Shown: one piece after another, positions 44,078-53,796 of the stretch
Position numbering within the stretch: the first letter of the stretch is position 1
Layout of the letters: each line of letters begins with the position of its first letter
NCBI GenBank assembly: GCA_024742875.1
Contig: JANSXP010000002.1
Location: forward strand, 62,001 to 126,000
Direction of reading: 5' to 3'
DNA length: 64,000 nucleotides
Source: Planctomycetaceae bacterium
GTDB taxonomy: Bacteria; Planctomycetota; Planctomycetia; Planctomycetales; Planctomycetaceae
Position numbers and translations under genes: made by a program
The notes under the pieces: model-generated
The model's input: the letters and a program-made list of their open reading frames with translations, nothing else
Told to the model about the DNA's origin: nothing
Databases searched by the model: none

Positions 44078-45862
44078 CGCGACGTCCCGTCTGCGTGTCC
44101 ACAAACACCAGGCGGCGTTGCGATCCGGCATCCGCTCCCACGTGGCCGTCAGTTCGCTCATGTCCGTGAATCGACGAACCACCAGTATACCGACATCCGC
44201 CGGAATACTGTCGACATGCACCCGACCATCCGCAAAGCACTTCTGCCAGACCGCTTTGCGATCGGGATAGTCGGGCGTGTTGAAATGATGCCCCAGCCAG
44301 GGACGCACGGGCGCGTATGTGGGCAGCAGATAGTTTACGGTTTGAGACTGCGTGAGGACCACGCGGCCGGTGGCCCGAACACTGAGCGACCGCATGAGCG
44401 CACGATCGTCGCTGTCCAGATGAAACCCGTCCTGCTGTAGCCACTGTCGCTGCATGTGCACGGTGCAGAACGCCATGTTGTCCATCCAAAAAACCACTGC
44501 AACAACCACCATAATCACCGGACCGGCAGCACGCTGCAGCCGACCAGACCATTCGAGCAGCACGGGCAAACCCAGCAGAAACAGGGGCATCCAGACGTAG
44601 CCGCGGGTGAAGTGCAGCGGCTGAACGGGGGAGATGACGCGATCATGCAGCGCCAGTCCCAGCGAAACCACCAGCGCTGTGACAAAAAAACGGGTTGAAC
44701 GACTCCAGGCACGCGGCGCCCATCCGCGTTTGATCATCAGGATGGCAGGTACGGCGACGAGACACCAGGCGAGCACAGCCGAAAGCGTGGGCAGGCTCCA
44801 GTCCAGTCGCCACACATTTTCCAGACGGGCGTGTGACGCAAAAGAGGGCAGCCACCACTTGTAGTAGGTCAGGAACAGGACAAGGATGCTGCCGGACGTC
44901 AGCAACTGAACCCTGCTGTCGCGAACGCAACCGGGCCGGCCGTCTGCGTGCCCGCCGATGGCGTGCTCTGATTCGGCAGCAGGAATCCGCTCGGCAGGAT
45001 GGGAACGATCACTGATCAGTGGACCTTGAGGTCGCAGCTCTGCTGTCACCCAGCAGCAGAATCGCCAGCCGCAGACTGTCAGCAAAAGCTGCAGGCCGGA
45101 CCACGGATGAGTGGTGGCCAGCAGCAGCAGACACGCATTAGACGCAAGCTTGCGTCCGCGAATTTCGGCCGTCCAGCAGACAGCGACCAGTGCGTGATAA
45201 ATGGCCTCGGTCGGAAACAGGGCGTTGCGGCCCCAGCTGAGAAACCACATACCTCGTCCCGGATCGAACTGCAGCGCATGCTCGGCGACCCCGTCAAGAC
45301 CGCGGGACGGGAACAAAACCCCGGCGATGACCAGCAGGCCACCTCCCCACATCGCGAACAGGAAGGGCCACGACACAGACTCCCTGCGACGGCAATCCGC
45401 CAGACGACAGCTGACCAGGTGATAGGTGGCGGCAGAGAACGCAAGGGAGACAACCACTCCGATCGCCAGCAGCGTATCACCGGGCTCCCACCCAATAACA
45501 GACGTCAGCAACCCAAGTGTCCAGGGGAACCAGTGAGCGTAAATGGCGGGCGCTGCGGCATCCGGATCATAGGGATTCGGGTAGGTAACGCCGTTGCCAC
45601 GCTCGAACGCACTGCGTCCGTTCGCGATGTAATAGGGCAGCTCATATTGATACAGCCCCGTGGCCGTCGTCGGTTCACTGCCAATGTGCGCCAGGGGTAT
45701 CGACCAGAAGGGCAGGGCGGCCAGAAAGATCACGGCCAGAGTACGCAGCCTCAGGCGTCCCCACATGTCTGCTGGGGGCACCGCATCTGCTGGCTGAGAA
45801 GACGCATCCGGGGCCAGCGATTCAGCCGTGGACAGCGTCTCCGGTTGTTCGACAAGTGACAT
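44066..45862 (-). CDS. Polytopic membrane protein, glycosyltransferase-like
   Basis: The 598-residue protein has about ten membrane helices, beginning with LAVIFLAALPFWSIPLAHIG. The N-terminal loop contains the signature YELPYYIANGRSAFERGNGVTYPNPYDPDAAAPAIYAHW, which suggests a GT-C-type membrane glycosyltransferase or a related dolichyl-like enzyme, though no DxD/ExD is conclusive. The C-terminal portion is soluble. The function is not established. The gene starts 52 bases after the stop of the thioredoxin-protease gene on the same strand and ends in a 12-base convergent overlap with PhyH. Confidence 0.65.
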   Translation of the reverse strand: MSLVEQPETLSTAESLAPDASSQPADAVPPADMWGRLRLRTLAVIFLAALPFWSIPLAHIGSEPTTATGLYQYELPYYIANGRSAFERGNGVTYPNPYDPDAAAPAIYAHWFPWTLGLLTSVIGWEPGDTLLAIGVVVSLAFSAATYHLVSCRLADCRRRESVSWPFLFAMWGGGLLVIAGVLFPSRGLDGVAEHALQFDPGRGMWFLSWGRNALFPTEAIYHALVAVCWTAEIRGRKLASNACLLLLATTHPWSGLQLLLTVCGWRFCCWVTAELRPQGPLISDRSHPAERIPAAESEHAIGGHADGRPGCVRDSRVQLLTSGSILVLFLTYYKWWLPSFASHARLENVWRLDWSLPTLSAVLAWCLVAVPAILMIKRGWAPRAWSRSTRFFVTALVVSLGLALHDRVISPVQPLHFTRGYVWMPLFLLGLPVLLEWSGRLQRAAGPVIMVVVAVVFWMDNMAFCTVHMQRQWLQQDGFHLDSDDRALMRSLSVRATGRVVLTQSQTVNYLLPTYAPVRPWLGHHFNTPDYPDRKAVWQKCFADGRVHVDSIPADVGILVVRRFTDMSELTATWERMPDRNAAWCLWTRRRDVASGD

Positions 45863-45914
45863 CGTCGTCGCCTGATCAGATCATGAGCTTTCGACGGAAA
45901 ACGCTTCCCTCAAA

Positions 45915-47537
45915 TCAGCGAACCTGAAAATGGTAGACGGGTCGTGACAACTGACGGGAGGGCCGGGGTGTCGGACGGACCGTGTGGCGGGCGCTGGTGG
46001 CCGTCACTGCCCGGCGTCCTGATGGCTGCCCTGAGTTCGGTTCGCCCGTCAGCAGTTCCAGCAGCCATGGACTGGGACGAGGGATGACAATCACCCGTTT
46101 GCCCTTAGCGGGATCTTTGGAATCAATAATGACGGTGACTTCCGTCGGCTGGGTGGTCGCAATCGACGGCAGCGCGGCGGTGGCAAACGGATCCGGCAGT
46201 CCGCCAACTGTCGTGTCGGCCGGCCCCGCTGTGGGAACGGCGGGATCAGCGTTGCCCAGTCCACCAAACGAGGGAGCCGCACTGTTGTCAAAGTCCGTGA
46301 ACCCTGGAGTCGCTTCAGCCATCATCTCTTCAAGCATGGCATCATCTTCAGCGAACGGATTGGTGGGATCAGCGGCGATCAGGCTGTCAGCGGCCGGTTG
46401 CGAAAATGACTCCGTCGGCCGCTTGATCAGATAGTCCAGCCCGCTGCGATCAGCCAGCTGCAGCACGGGCTGCACGCCGGAATACAATCCCTGTTTCTCT
46501 TTTCGAAACGCACCACTGCAAACCCCCACCAGTTCGCCGGACGTGTTGAACAAACCACCACCGGAACGCCCCTGCACAGGATCCAGTGTGCAGACAACAT
46601 TTTCCGGGCCTTCGTAGCGATTGATCTCCACCACATTCATGTTCAGCCGTGTTGGCAGATCGCCATTGTTGCAGCCAATACTGAAAACCGGATCATTGGG
46701 ACGCAGCACCAGCTGCTGAGCAATGGGCGATGTCGGCAGTGGACTGGCATTCTGAATCGTCAGGAAGGCCACATCAGAATTGTGATCGCCTCCCACCACG
46801 GTAGCCGGATACTTCAGGACTTCACCGTCACGGAACACGTCCACAACGACGGCCGCTTTTCCACTGACGCCTTTGAAGATATGAGCACATGTGAGAATGG
46901 TCGACTGCCCTTTGTCACTGTGGACAATGGTGCCTGTGCCGAAATCCCGCATATTGCCGTCAATCAGCCGCACTCGAACGGTGGATTCCATGGCAGCGTC
47001 AGCAGTGGACAGCGCGTTCAATTCCGGACTCTGACCACGGTAGTCGGGGTCTGACGAAGGTGTCTGGCCACCCAGACCTCGCTTCATACGGTCGATCAAT
47101 CCACGAAAGCCTCCCGGCTCTTCTTCGGCACTCGCTGCGGCCGACGCCACATCCGCCGGCTCCGGACGCGGTTCACGAACGACCGCGTCTCGCCGCTGAT
47201 CAGCGCGCCGCGCCTGCAGTTGCTGTCGGGCGTCATTCATTGCCGCCCGCAACTGGTCTTCGCTGGTCAGCCCGGTGAAGCGTTTGGCCTCACGCCCTTC
47301 GACCAGAATAATGAGCGTGGGAATTCTCGTCACCTTGAAGCGACGGCTCAGCTCAGGCTGATGCTCGATGTCCACTTTGCGAATCGGATACTGATCTTTG
47401 GCCATCCGCTGCAGCACAGGCACCATGTCCCGACATGGCTGGCAGTAGCTGGCATAGAAATCCAGCAGAAGAACGTCTGGCGGCGCCTGCTCCTGCACGG
47501 GTGCAGCGGCCAGCATCAGCATGGCAATCAAATTCAT
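45915..47537 (-). CDS. Thioredoxin domain fused to trypsin-like serine protease
   Basis: The 540-residue protein starts with a short hydrophobic signal (MNLIAMLMLAAAPVQ), then a thioredoxin domain with the redox motif CQPC (32-35) in FYASYCQPCRDMVP and the cis-Pro in RIPTLIILVEG. A linker (about 125-185) follows, then a trypsin-like protease domain with catalytic His in ILTCAHIFKG, Asp in NSDVAFLTIQ and Ser in GRSGGGLFNTSGELVG. The last 150 residues are low-complexity and basic at the end. A periplasmic or surface protein combining disulfide exchange and proteolysis is inferred. The start at 47537 has GGGAAG before it; a longer frame to 47669 looks non-coding. The next gene on this strand begins 52 bases later. 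Confidence 0.84.
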   Translation of the reverse strand: MNLIAMLMLAAAPVQEQAPPDVLLLDFYASYCQPCRDMVPVLQRMAKDQYPIRKVDIEHQPELSRRFKVTRIPTLIILVEGREAKRFTGLTSEDQLRAAMNDARQQLQARRADQRRDAVVREPRPEPADVASAAASAEEEPGGFRGLIDRMKRGLGGQTPSSDPDYRGQSPELNALSTADAAMESTVRVRLIDGNMRDFGTGTIVHSDKGQSTILTCAHIFKGVSGKAAVVVDVFRDGEVLKYPATVVGGDHNSDVAFLTIQNASPLPTSPIAQQLVLRPNDPVFSIGCNNGDLPTRLNMNVVEINRYEGPENVVCTLDPVQGRSGGGLFNTSGELVGVCSGAFRKEKQGLYSGVQPVLQLADRSGLDYLIKRPTESFSQPAADSLIAADPTNPFAEDDAMLEEMMAEATPGFTDFDNSAAPSFGGLGNADPAVPTAGPADTTVGGLPDPFATAALPSIATTQPTEVTVIIDSKDPAKGKRVIVIPRPSPWLLELLTGEPNSGQPSGRRAVTATSARHTVRPTPRPSRQLSRPVYHFQVR

Positions 47538-48026
47538 ATTGGCTTCCCTGCCCGAAATTTGTTGATCAACGTCGTCGTGGGCCGACGGACGCTTGTCGAG
47601 AGCTGTGGACTGGATCCTTCCGTCCGCTGGGCTCTTCTGCCGTTTCCTGTCCGCGAAACTGTACGGCACTGCCGTCTTTCAATGGCCGCCTGTCCCAAAA
47701 GCAGTCTGCCCCAAAAAGGCGGCCGCCGTTCCGCAGGACAAATTGTAATTCTTACTCAGTTCGTGATGTAAATAGTTCAAGTGACCGCATGCTGACGGAC
47801 AGAGTGCCCGTGAGTAACCGCCGCCTGTCGGCGACTCCATCCCACAGAAAACACGGTTCTCCGTCTGCTATGGGCAATCGAGAATCCCGTTCTGTGACGA
47901 AAGGGGGAACGCTCCGGCGCGCTCCAAACATTCCCGAGGAGGCCATTGGAAGCAAGCAGTGTGCCAGGAAACAGGCCGGTGTGCGAAAATGCCGCGCCGA
48001 GTACGGCACTGGCGCTGCGATACAGA
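47538..48026 (-). other. Gap between the protease fusion and smpB, no gene seen
   Basis: Nearly 490 bases without a believable coding frame. I looked for a tmRNA gene, which is often near smpB, but there is no tRNA-like end pair or GGGGCT start. A weak GGCGCT/AGCGCC hairpin at 48010-48034 overlaps the smpB stop and has no T tail. Confidence 0.55.
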
Positions 48027-48518
48027 TCAGCGCCGCTTGAGGGCGACTTCCATCTCACGCCGGTCGGTCTGCTTTTTGAGCTTCTCACGTTTGTCGTGCA
48101 ACTGCCGACCACGACACAAACCCAGCTTAATTTTGACGAAGCCACGATGGAGAAACACGGCCAGCGGGACCAGGGTGAGCCCCTTCTGTTCGCCCGCTTC
48201 AGCAAACTTGCGGATCTCTCGCTTGTGCAGCAGCAGCTTTCTCTTGCGCCGACGTTCATGATTGAACACTGAGGCCTGCGGGTATTCCGCGATGTCAGAA
48301 TTCACCAGCCAGACTTCCCCATCCAGCACGCGGGCAAATGATTCCTCGATACTGATCTTGCTGTTGCGAATGCTTTTGACTTCGCTGCCATACAGCTGAA
48401 CGCCGCAGTCGACCTCGTCCAGGACCTCGTACTCGTGCCGCGCTTTGCGATTACGGGTGACGGTCCGCGAATTGGGATCTTCGGTCTTTGATTCTTTCTT
48501 TTTTTTGCTGCGAGCCAT
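48027..48518 (-). CDS. smpB: SsrA-binding protein SmpB
   Basis: SmpB binds tmRNA (SsrA) and takes it to stalled ribosomes during trans-translation. The 163-residue protein has the core RKARHEYEVLDEVDCGVQLYGSEVKSIRN, the SFARVLDGEVWLVN segment and RKRKLLLHKREI, all diagnostic of the family. The C-terminal tail is basic (LKKQTDRREMEVALKRR), as required for ribosome binding. An extra basic, Ser-rich stretch of about 20 residues (MARSKKKKESKTEDPNS) precedes the core, which is typical of planctomycete forms. It is minus-strand and divergent from rpoD, with 817 bases between. Confidence 0.96.
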   Translation of the reverse strand: MARSKKKKESKTEDPNSRTVTRNRKARHEYEVLDEVDCGVQLYGSEVKSIRNSKISIEESFARVLDGEVWLVNSDIAEYPQASVFNHERRRKRKLLLHKREIRKFAEAGEQKGLTLVPLAVFLHRGFVKIKLGLCRGRQLHDKREKLKKQTDRREMEVALKRR

Positions 48519-49335
48519 GTCGGTGATTCAGTGAAAACCGCGATGAAGGAGAGTCACGGAGGTGTTTGCAGCCTCACGCACACAGTGGAATCAGTACGGG
48601 AGCGGGACAACGAGAGTCCACACTCCGGCAGCCTGCAGACACAGTATCGCAAATCAGGTTCGAAGTCTCATTAGCGTTTTTCCACGTCGGGAATTCATCG
48701 ACATTGGCAGCGAATCTGCGGTCCGGTGAAGTCACACAGGCAGGGCGGCTGGTGCCGCGTTACCCGGATCGAGCAATCACCGCAATAGCGATTTCAGACG
48801 GCGTCGTGTTCGGCGGACGATTTTAAGAAAGAATAAAAACGGGCCAGGTGGCAAGTTGACGATCGCACGCACAGGCGCGAATAATCATCGTCATCGCGGC
48901 CTGAGCTGGCGAATGACATCGACCATACTCAGGAATTCGAAGCGTAGTTCAGTCGTCCCGTGCGTTGGAGTTGAAGGAGTAGTTTGCGGCAGGATCGCCG
49001 CCTCGCCCACGAGGCCACACCGTGCCGCCAACCTCTCTGTCATGGTCTGTTCGTGACATCGCCTGGCCAAAACGAGCATTCTGCGGAATCGCGATTTTCC
49101 GGCGTCCCACGATTGATTTTCCTGACACGCGGGTATGCTGACAGCTTACGGAAATTTCGGCAGGCGATTGATTCGTTTTTCCAAAACACGATTCTTTGGC
49201 CGTTGGGTTCGGACGTGAAATACGTGTGTCTCACATGGAGGCACGGACACTCGTGTTAAATGCAGGGGCAATGCTCCTCACTAAAGACGGCGGATGAGCC
49301 GCAGTCGATAGCGAAACAAGAAGAAGGGGATTCGC
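48519..49335 (+). other. Long non-coding region between smpB and rpoD
   Basis: The 817 bases hold no convincing gene; short frames such as 48566-48826 show no family similarity. Both smpB and rpoD promoters must lie here. A TATGCT hexamer at 49134-49139 with TTGATT at 49113-49118 (15-base spacer) is a weak promoter candidate for rpoD, which would leave a leader of about 190 bases. I see no tRNA, tmRNA or 6S-like RNA, but a structured leader is possible. Confidence 0.5.
49324..49330 (+). promoter_or_regulatory. Ribosome binding site deciding the GTG start of rpoD
   Basis: AAGGGGA, part of the purine-rich run AAGAAGAAGGGGA, lies five bases before GTG at 49336. No ATG in the frame nearby has a comparable site, so GTG is the most likely start. 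Confidence 0.7.
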
Positions 49336-51048
49336 GTGTATCGTCTGGATGCAGGATTGAAGGCGATCATTGAGAAAGCCAGGGAACGAGGCTTCGTCAC
49401 CGTCCAGCAGGCCCACGACTGGCTGCCCGATGAAGGCGGCGATCCCGCCATGGTGGACAACCTGATTCGAGCAATGGATGCTCACGGATTCGATTTCGTC
49501 GAAGACCCCGACATCCCCCTCGAACCAGAACCCATTGAAGAAGAAGTTCGGGAAGAACAGGCAGAGAAAGCGGCCCGCGCGCTGCTCGGTGCGGAAACAT
49601 CGGCGCTGTCATCTCGAGACCCCATTCGCATGTACCTGAGTCAGATGGGCAACATCCCACTGCTCAGCCGCGACCGAGAGATCTTTCTGGCCAAGCAGAT
49701 CGAAATCACCCGCAAGCGCATGCGTCGGCATGTGATTGAATCGGACTTCGCTTTGCGGATTGCCGTCGACATCATCGAGAAGGTCAATCGCCAGGAGCTG
49801 CCCTTCGAACGCACACTGCGAACATCCGAAACAGAAGATGTCCGCAAGGAGCAGATCGAAGGTCGCATGGAGGCTAACCTGGCCTCCCTGCGGTACCTGA
49901 TGGCCACCAACGAAGAAGACTTCCGCAACTGGCGGGTCATGGAAGACGGGCCCGCTCGGGAAGAACTCAGCCGCACGATTCAGGCGCGTCGCGTCAAGAT
50001 GTGCACACTGTGCGAAGAATTGAGTGTGCGGACACACCGCATGCAGCCGGTCATGAAACGCATGCTGCAGATTGGCGAACGCATCGAGCAGCTGCGGGAA
50101 GAGATCGCCTGCCTGAAAGGTCTGCGTTCGGCTGAGTCGGAGCGGGACTCACTGGAGCGGGAACTGGAAGAGTATGTCGAAATGGTTCTGGAGACTCCGG
50201 AGCAGTTTCTGACGCGCTGCCAGGAGATCCGCAGCCGCATGGATGGCTGGACGGACGCCAAGCAGAAACTGTCGGGCGGCAACCTGCGCCTGGTGGTTTC
50301 CATCGCCAAGAAATACCGCAACCGCGGTCTGAGCTTCCTGGACCTGATCCAGGAAGGTAACGCGGGGCTGATGCGTGGTGTCGAGAAGTACGAATACCGT
50401 CGCGGCTATAAGTTCTCCACTTACGCGACGTGGTGGATTCGTCAGGCGATCACCCGCGCCGTTGCCGATCATGCCCGCACCATCCGCATTCCGGTGCACA
50501 TGTTCCAGAACATCTCAATGCTGAAAGCCAAGGCGGAGGAAATCCGTCAGGCCACCGGCCGTGAACCCAGCAACGAAGAGCTGGCGGAAGCGGTCGGCAT
50601 GAGCATTGAGGAAACCGAACGCATCATGAAGACGTGGAAGCATCCGATCAGTCTGGATACTCCCGTCGGTGAAAGCGAAGACAGCAGCTTCGGTGAATTC
50701 CTCGAAGACTCACACGAGCAGAGCCCGGCGGAATCAGCCGCCAAGCAGATGCTGCGTGACAAGATTGATCACGTGCTGAAGAGCCTGACCTATCGCGAAC
50801 GCGAAATCGTCAAACTGCGGTACGGTCTGGGTGACGGCTACAGCTACACGCTGGAAGAGACGGGTCGCATCTTCAAGGTCACTCGGGAACGTATTCGACA
50901 GATCGAGAGCAAGGCGCTGAAGAAGCTGCAGCACCACACGCGTGCCGTTCACCTGAGAGGCTTTGTGGATCACATTTCCGACGAAGACGATGAACCTCGT
51001 GACGGTGATAACAACCAGGACTCCACAGACGTGGTGAACGTGGCTTAG
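49336..51048 (+). CDS. rpoD: Primary RNA polymerase sigma factor (RpoD/SigA)
   Basis: This is the housekeeping sigma-70 factor (570 residues). Region 1.1-like N-terminal segment (1-80), region 1.2 ([29 protein letters not shown], about 95-123), a non-conserved spacer, region 2 ([42 protein letters not shown], then [16 protein letters not shown]), region 3 and region 4 ([25 protein letters not shown] with the helix-turn-helix [18 protein letters not shown]) are all present. It starts with GTG, using AAGGGGA. A strong terminator follows. Confidence 0.96.
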   Translation: MYRLDAGLKAIIEKARERGFVTVQQAHDWLPDEGGDPAMVDNLIRAMDAHGFDFVEDPDIPLEPEPIEEEVREEQAEKAARALLGAETSALSSRDPIRMYLSQMGNIPLLSRDREIFLAKQIEITRKRMRRHVIESDFALRIAVDIIEKVNRQELPFERTLRTSETEDVRKEQIEGRMEANLASLRYLMATNEEDFRNWRVMEDGPAREELSRTIQARRVKMCTLCEELSVRTHRMQPVMKRMLQIGERIEQLREEIACLKGLRSAESERDSLERELEEYVEMVLETPEQFLTRCQEIRSRMDGWTDAKQKLSGGNLRLVVSIAKKYRNRGLSFLDLIQEGNAGLMRGVEKYEYRRGYKFSTYATWWIRQAITRAVADHARTIRIPVHMFQNISMLKAKAEEIRQATGREPSNEELAEAVGMSIEETERIMKTWKHPISLDTPVGESEDSSFGEFLEDSHEQSPAESAAKQMLRDKIDHVLKSLTYREREIVKLRYGLGDGYSYTLEETGRIFKVTRERIRQIESKALKKLQHHTRAVHLRGFVDHISDEDDEPRDGDNNQDSTDVVNVA

Positions 51049-51083
51049 TCCCGCGGACCACCCTCGTCTCCAACGATTTTCCG

Positions 51084-51114
51084 ACGGACGGCTGCTGCAG
51101 CCGTCCGTTTTTTT
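51084..51114 (+). terminator. Rho-independent terminator after rpoD
   Basis: ACGGACGGCTG (51084-51094) and CAGCCGTCCGT (51098-51108) form an 11-bp stem with a three-base loop (possibly five if the top pair opens), followed by seven T (51108-51114). It lies 36 bases after the rpoD stop. Confidence 0.93.
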
Positions 51115-51262
51115 GTGCGCGGCAATTGGTCTCGTTCGTCCAGTCGCCAGCGGCGAATCTCGTGCTACACTCTGGAGCCGGCAGGAGCGAAACAGCGCCT
51201 GCTGGTGCCGCCTGGAAACTGCAGGCGTGCCTTTCCCAACAGCATTGAACGTCGGACCAGTC

Positions 51263-51811
51263 ATGCATATCGTTGTTGTCTGCGGTACGAACCGCAAAGG
51301 CGCTCTTTCACGCCAGCTCGCCACCGAAGTGGTGGAATCTTATCGCCGGCGTGACGCTCATGTGGACCTTCTGGATATGGCCGAACTGCCAGTCAGCGCC
51401 CTCCACGAAGATGCTTACAAGGAACCGGCGGCGGAAGTCACCGCGCTGGTGGAACGATTTCTAAAATCAGATGGCGTCGTGTTCATCGTTCCCGAATACA
51501 ACGGCAGCTACCCAGGCGTCCTGAAGCTCTTCACCGACATGCTGCCATACCCAGAAGGATTCGACTCACGGCCTTGCGCGTTCATCGGGCTGGCAGCCGG
51601 GCAGTTTCACGGGCTGCGTGCGGTCGAGCACTATCAGGGTGTGGCCGGCTATCGCAATGCGCACGTTTATCCCCGCCGACTGTTCATCGGCAACAGCTAC
51701 TCACAGTTTGTGGACGGCAAACTGGGGGACGATGAACTCACCAAACGACTGCATGGCCAGGCCGAAGGGTTCCTGAAGTTTGTCGAAGCGGTCAAAGCCG
51801 ATCCCGCCTGA
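51263..51811 (+). CDS. NADPH-dependent FMN reductase family protein
   Basis: The 182-residue protein is a flavodoxin-like quinone or FMN/azo reductase. The phosphate-binding loop is GTNRKGALSRQLA (8-20), and VVFIVPEYNGSYPGVLKLFTDML is the conserved FMN-contact motif of this family. The C-terminal HGLRAVEHYQGVAGYRNAHVYPRR segment is typical. It is soluble. The start at 51263 is used because the longer frame has no flavodoxin similarity. It ends 11 bases before a convergent gene. Confidence 0.87.
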   Translation: MHIVVVCGTNRKGALSRQLATEVVESYRRRDAHVDLLDMAELPVSALHEDAYKEPAAEVTALVERFLKSDGVVFIVPEYNGSYPGVLKLFTDMLPYPEGFDSRPCAFIGLAAGQFHGLRAVEHYQGVAGYRNAHVYPRRLFIGNSYSQFVDGKLGDDELTKRLHGQAEGFLKFVEAVKADPA

Positions 51812-51821
51812 CGGCCGCCGT

Positions 51822-53540
51822 TCAGAAGCCGGCCGGGATGCGGTCGCGGAATTCCTCTTTCAGCTGCCGCACCTGCTCGTCTGTCCAGCCGACGGGCTGC
51901 GTGACTTCCCGCCAGGCGTCAATGTAATGAGCCGGGGCGTAATTGTGACCAAAGCCGATCGGTACGCTGGTCGCCAGCGGCAGGTCGAAGGCGATCTGCA
52001 GGAAGGTCACCACTGGGTACCACCGCAGTTCGGGTGAGACATCCGGGCCACGCGGTGACTTCATCCAGTCTGGCTCTCGCAGCAGCAGATCTTCCGAAAA
52101 GAACACCATCGGATCACTGGCGTACTGCAGATACACGCTGCGAATGGGGCCCCACCGCTGGCCGCTCGCCAGCGCATTCTTTTGCCCGGTGAAGCGGACC
52201 ATGGCGGAGTCTCGGAAGACGGGACGCCACTGCGGTGAATCCGGCTGTCGACTGGCCGTCAGTTCGGCCCACTGGGTGCTGGGAAACGGCGGTCCACTGC
52301 GCACAGCGCCGTGAATGGGGTCTTCGAAAATCGTGAACAGATCATCGCACGCTTCGGAGCCCAGTGATCCCAGACTGAGCCCGTGCAGAAAGAATCGCGG
52401 ACGAGCGTCTTTCGGCAGTGACTTCCAGTGCCCGTAGACCGCATCGAACAGAGCCCGCGCCGATCGTCGCGATGACTGGGGATCACCGATGATGGTCAGC
52501 CAGCTGGGCAGATAGGAATACTGAGTGCTGACGATGGCCGTGTCACCGTGGTGCAGATATTCCACCGTGTCGACAGCGCTGGGATCCAGCCAGCCGGTGC
52601 CGGTGGGCGTGGCGACAATGAGTACGGAACGTTCAAACGCGCCGACGCGTTTCATTTCCTCCAGCGCCAGCTGAGCGCGGTCTTCCTCGGTTTCTGCCGT
52701 TCGATAGCCGACATAAATCCGCAGTGGTTCCATCGCATCGCGGCCGGTGAATTCAGCAATCTGCTGCTGCCGTGGTCCCTCGACAATAAACAGCTTGCCC
52801 CGGCGACCAATGGAGGACCACTCAATCAATGATTCGGCAGATCCGGAGGCGGCTGGGCGATCCGGCTGCTGCACGCCGGCGTCGATCCGTTCGTCGATTT
52901 CGGCAAACGATTCATCGGCGGCATCCAGCAAAGACCGCAGCAGTACGCCGTTGACCAGCGAGCTGAGCACAGAAAACATGATGAATGCGCTGCAGACCCA
53001 TGCAACGCGTGGGGGCAGGAATCGTTTCAGTCGCGCGGACACATGTCCGGACAGCCACAGAATGAAGCGGGCGAGCAGAATGAGCAGCAGACTGAACGCG
53101 ACCGCGATCAGGAGCGTTCGATAAGGATAAGCAGACTCCAGCGGTTCCATTTCCATCAGCTGGCGAATCGAATTCTGCCAGGTCACCATCTTACGAACGA
53201 CGGACAGAATCATAACGACGACCGGCACACCCAGCGACAATTGTATTCGCCGGCACCACACTGGCGGGATGTCGCGAAACTGCAGAAACCGCCAGCCCCA
53301 CAGGCTCGCCACACCAATGCCGTAACCGGCAGCTATGGCAAACCCGGAAAGAATCCCCTGCACAAAGTAGGGTCGCGGCAACAGGGAGGGCGTGAGCGAG
53401 GCCGCCAGAAACAGGCCAGCCAGCAGCAGCCCTACAGCTGACAGTTTGCGAAGCTGGCGCTGCATAAAGCCAAACAGCCGTGCCGCCACAGAAGACTGGG
53501 GTACGGCGGAAGTCAGCGTGGGTTCCCTGTCATCATTCAT
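51822..53540 (-). CDS. Membrane-anchored alpha/beta hydrolase (Abhydrolase_9 type)
   Basis: The 572-residue protein begins with four membrane helices (about 30-180, LLLAGLFLAASLTPSLLPRPYFVQGILSGFAIAAGYGIGV and following) and then a cytoplasmic or periplasmic alpha/beta hydrolase domain. The nucleophile elbow is GLSLGSLGSE in FFLHGLSLGSLGSEACDD, and the C-terminal GFGHNYAPAHYIDAW carries the catalytic His region. This combination matches the Abhydrolase_9 family (Pfam PF10081/PF15420), whose members occur in actinobacteria and elsewhere. The substrate is unknown. It is divergent from pyruvate kinase. Confidence 0.82.
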   Translation of the reverse strand: MNDDREPTLTSAVPQSSVAARLFGFMQRQLRKLSAVGLLLAGLFLAASLTPSLLPRPYFVQGILSGFAIAAGYGIGVASLWGWRFLQFRDIPPVWCRRIQLSLGVPVVVMILSVVRKMVTWQNSIRQLMEMEPLESAYPYRTLLIAVAFSLLLILLARFILWLSGHVSARLKRFLPPRVAWVCSAFIMFSVLSSLVNGVLLRSLLDAADESFAEIDERIDAGVQQPDRPAASGSAESLIEWSSIGRRGKLFIVEGPRQQQIAEFTGRDAMEPLRIYVGYRTAETEEDRAQLALEEMKRVGAFERSVLIVATPTGTGWLDPSAVDTVEYLHHGDTAIVSTQYSYLPSWLTIIGDPQSSRRSARALFDAVYGHWKSLPKDARPRFFLHGLSLGSLGSEACDDLFTIFEDPIHGAVRSGPPFPSTQWAELTASRQPDSPQWRPVFRDSAMVRFTGQKNALASGQRWGPIRSVYLQYASDPMVFFSEDLLLREPDWMKSPRGPDVSPELRWYPVVTFLQIAFDLPLATSVPIGFGHNYAPAHYIDAWREVTQPVGWTDEQVRQLKEEFRDRIPAGF

Positions 53541-53697
53541 GGTGGCGGTCGTGTGTGGGGGCAGCCTGGGGAGGCCTCAGGTCACCGTCCGGGAATCTGA
53601 AATTTCGGTGCTAACCAATCTGCCGCCAAGGGTAACGTAACTGCAGTGCCCGGGAATACAGCCACGTGCTGTGGAAAGCTGTGAAATCTCGTTTAAG

Positions 53698-53713
53698 ACG
53701 TGGAACTCCACGT
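53698..53713. promoter_or_regulatory. Palindrome upstream of pyruvate kinase
   Basis: ACGTGGA-AC-TCCACGT is an exact 7-bp inverted repeat with a two-base centre, 84 bases before the pyk ATG at 53797. TTGAGA at 53713-53718 overlaps its right end, so a bound protein could block a promoter. It is a candidate operator only; no regulator is identified. Confidence 0.4.
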
Positions 53714-53796
53714 TGAGACGCATCACTGCAATCGCCATAGATTCTGTTAACATCCGGCCCGTCACGATGACGCCTTTTCAGTTGAAAGAAAGCAGC

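Noticed and set aside
47538-48026. A tmRNA gene close to smpB.
   Set aside because: No tRNA-like 5'/3' ends or tag-coding region can be seen in either flank of smpB.
48566-48826. An 86-codon frame in the smpB-rpoD gap.
   Set aside because: No ribosome site, no hydrophobic or motif pattern, and low likelihood of being real in a leader region.
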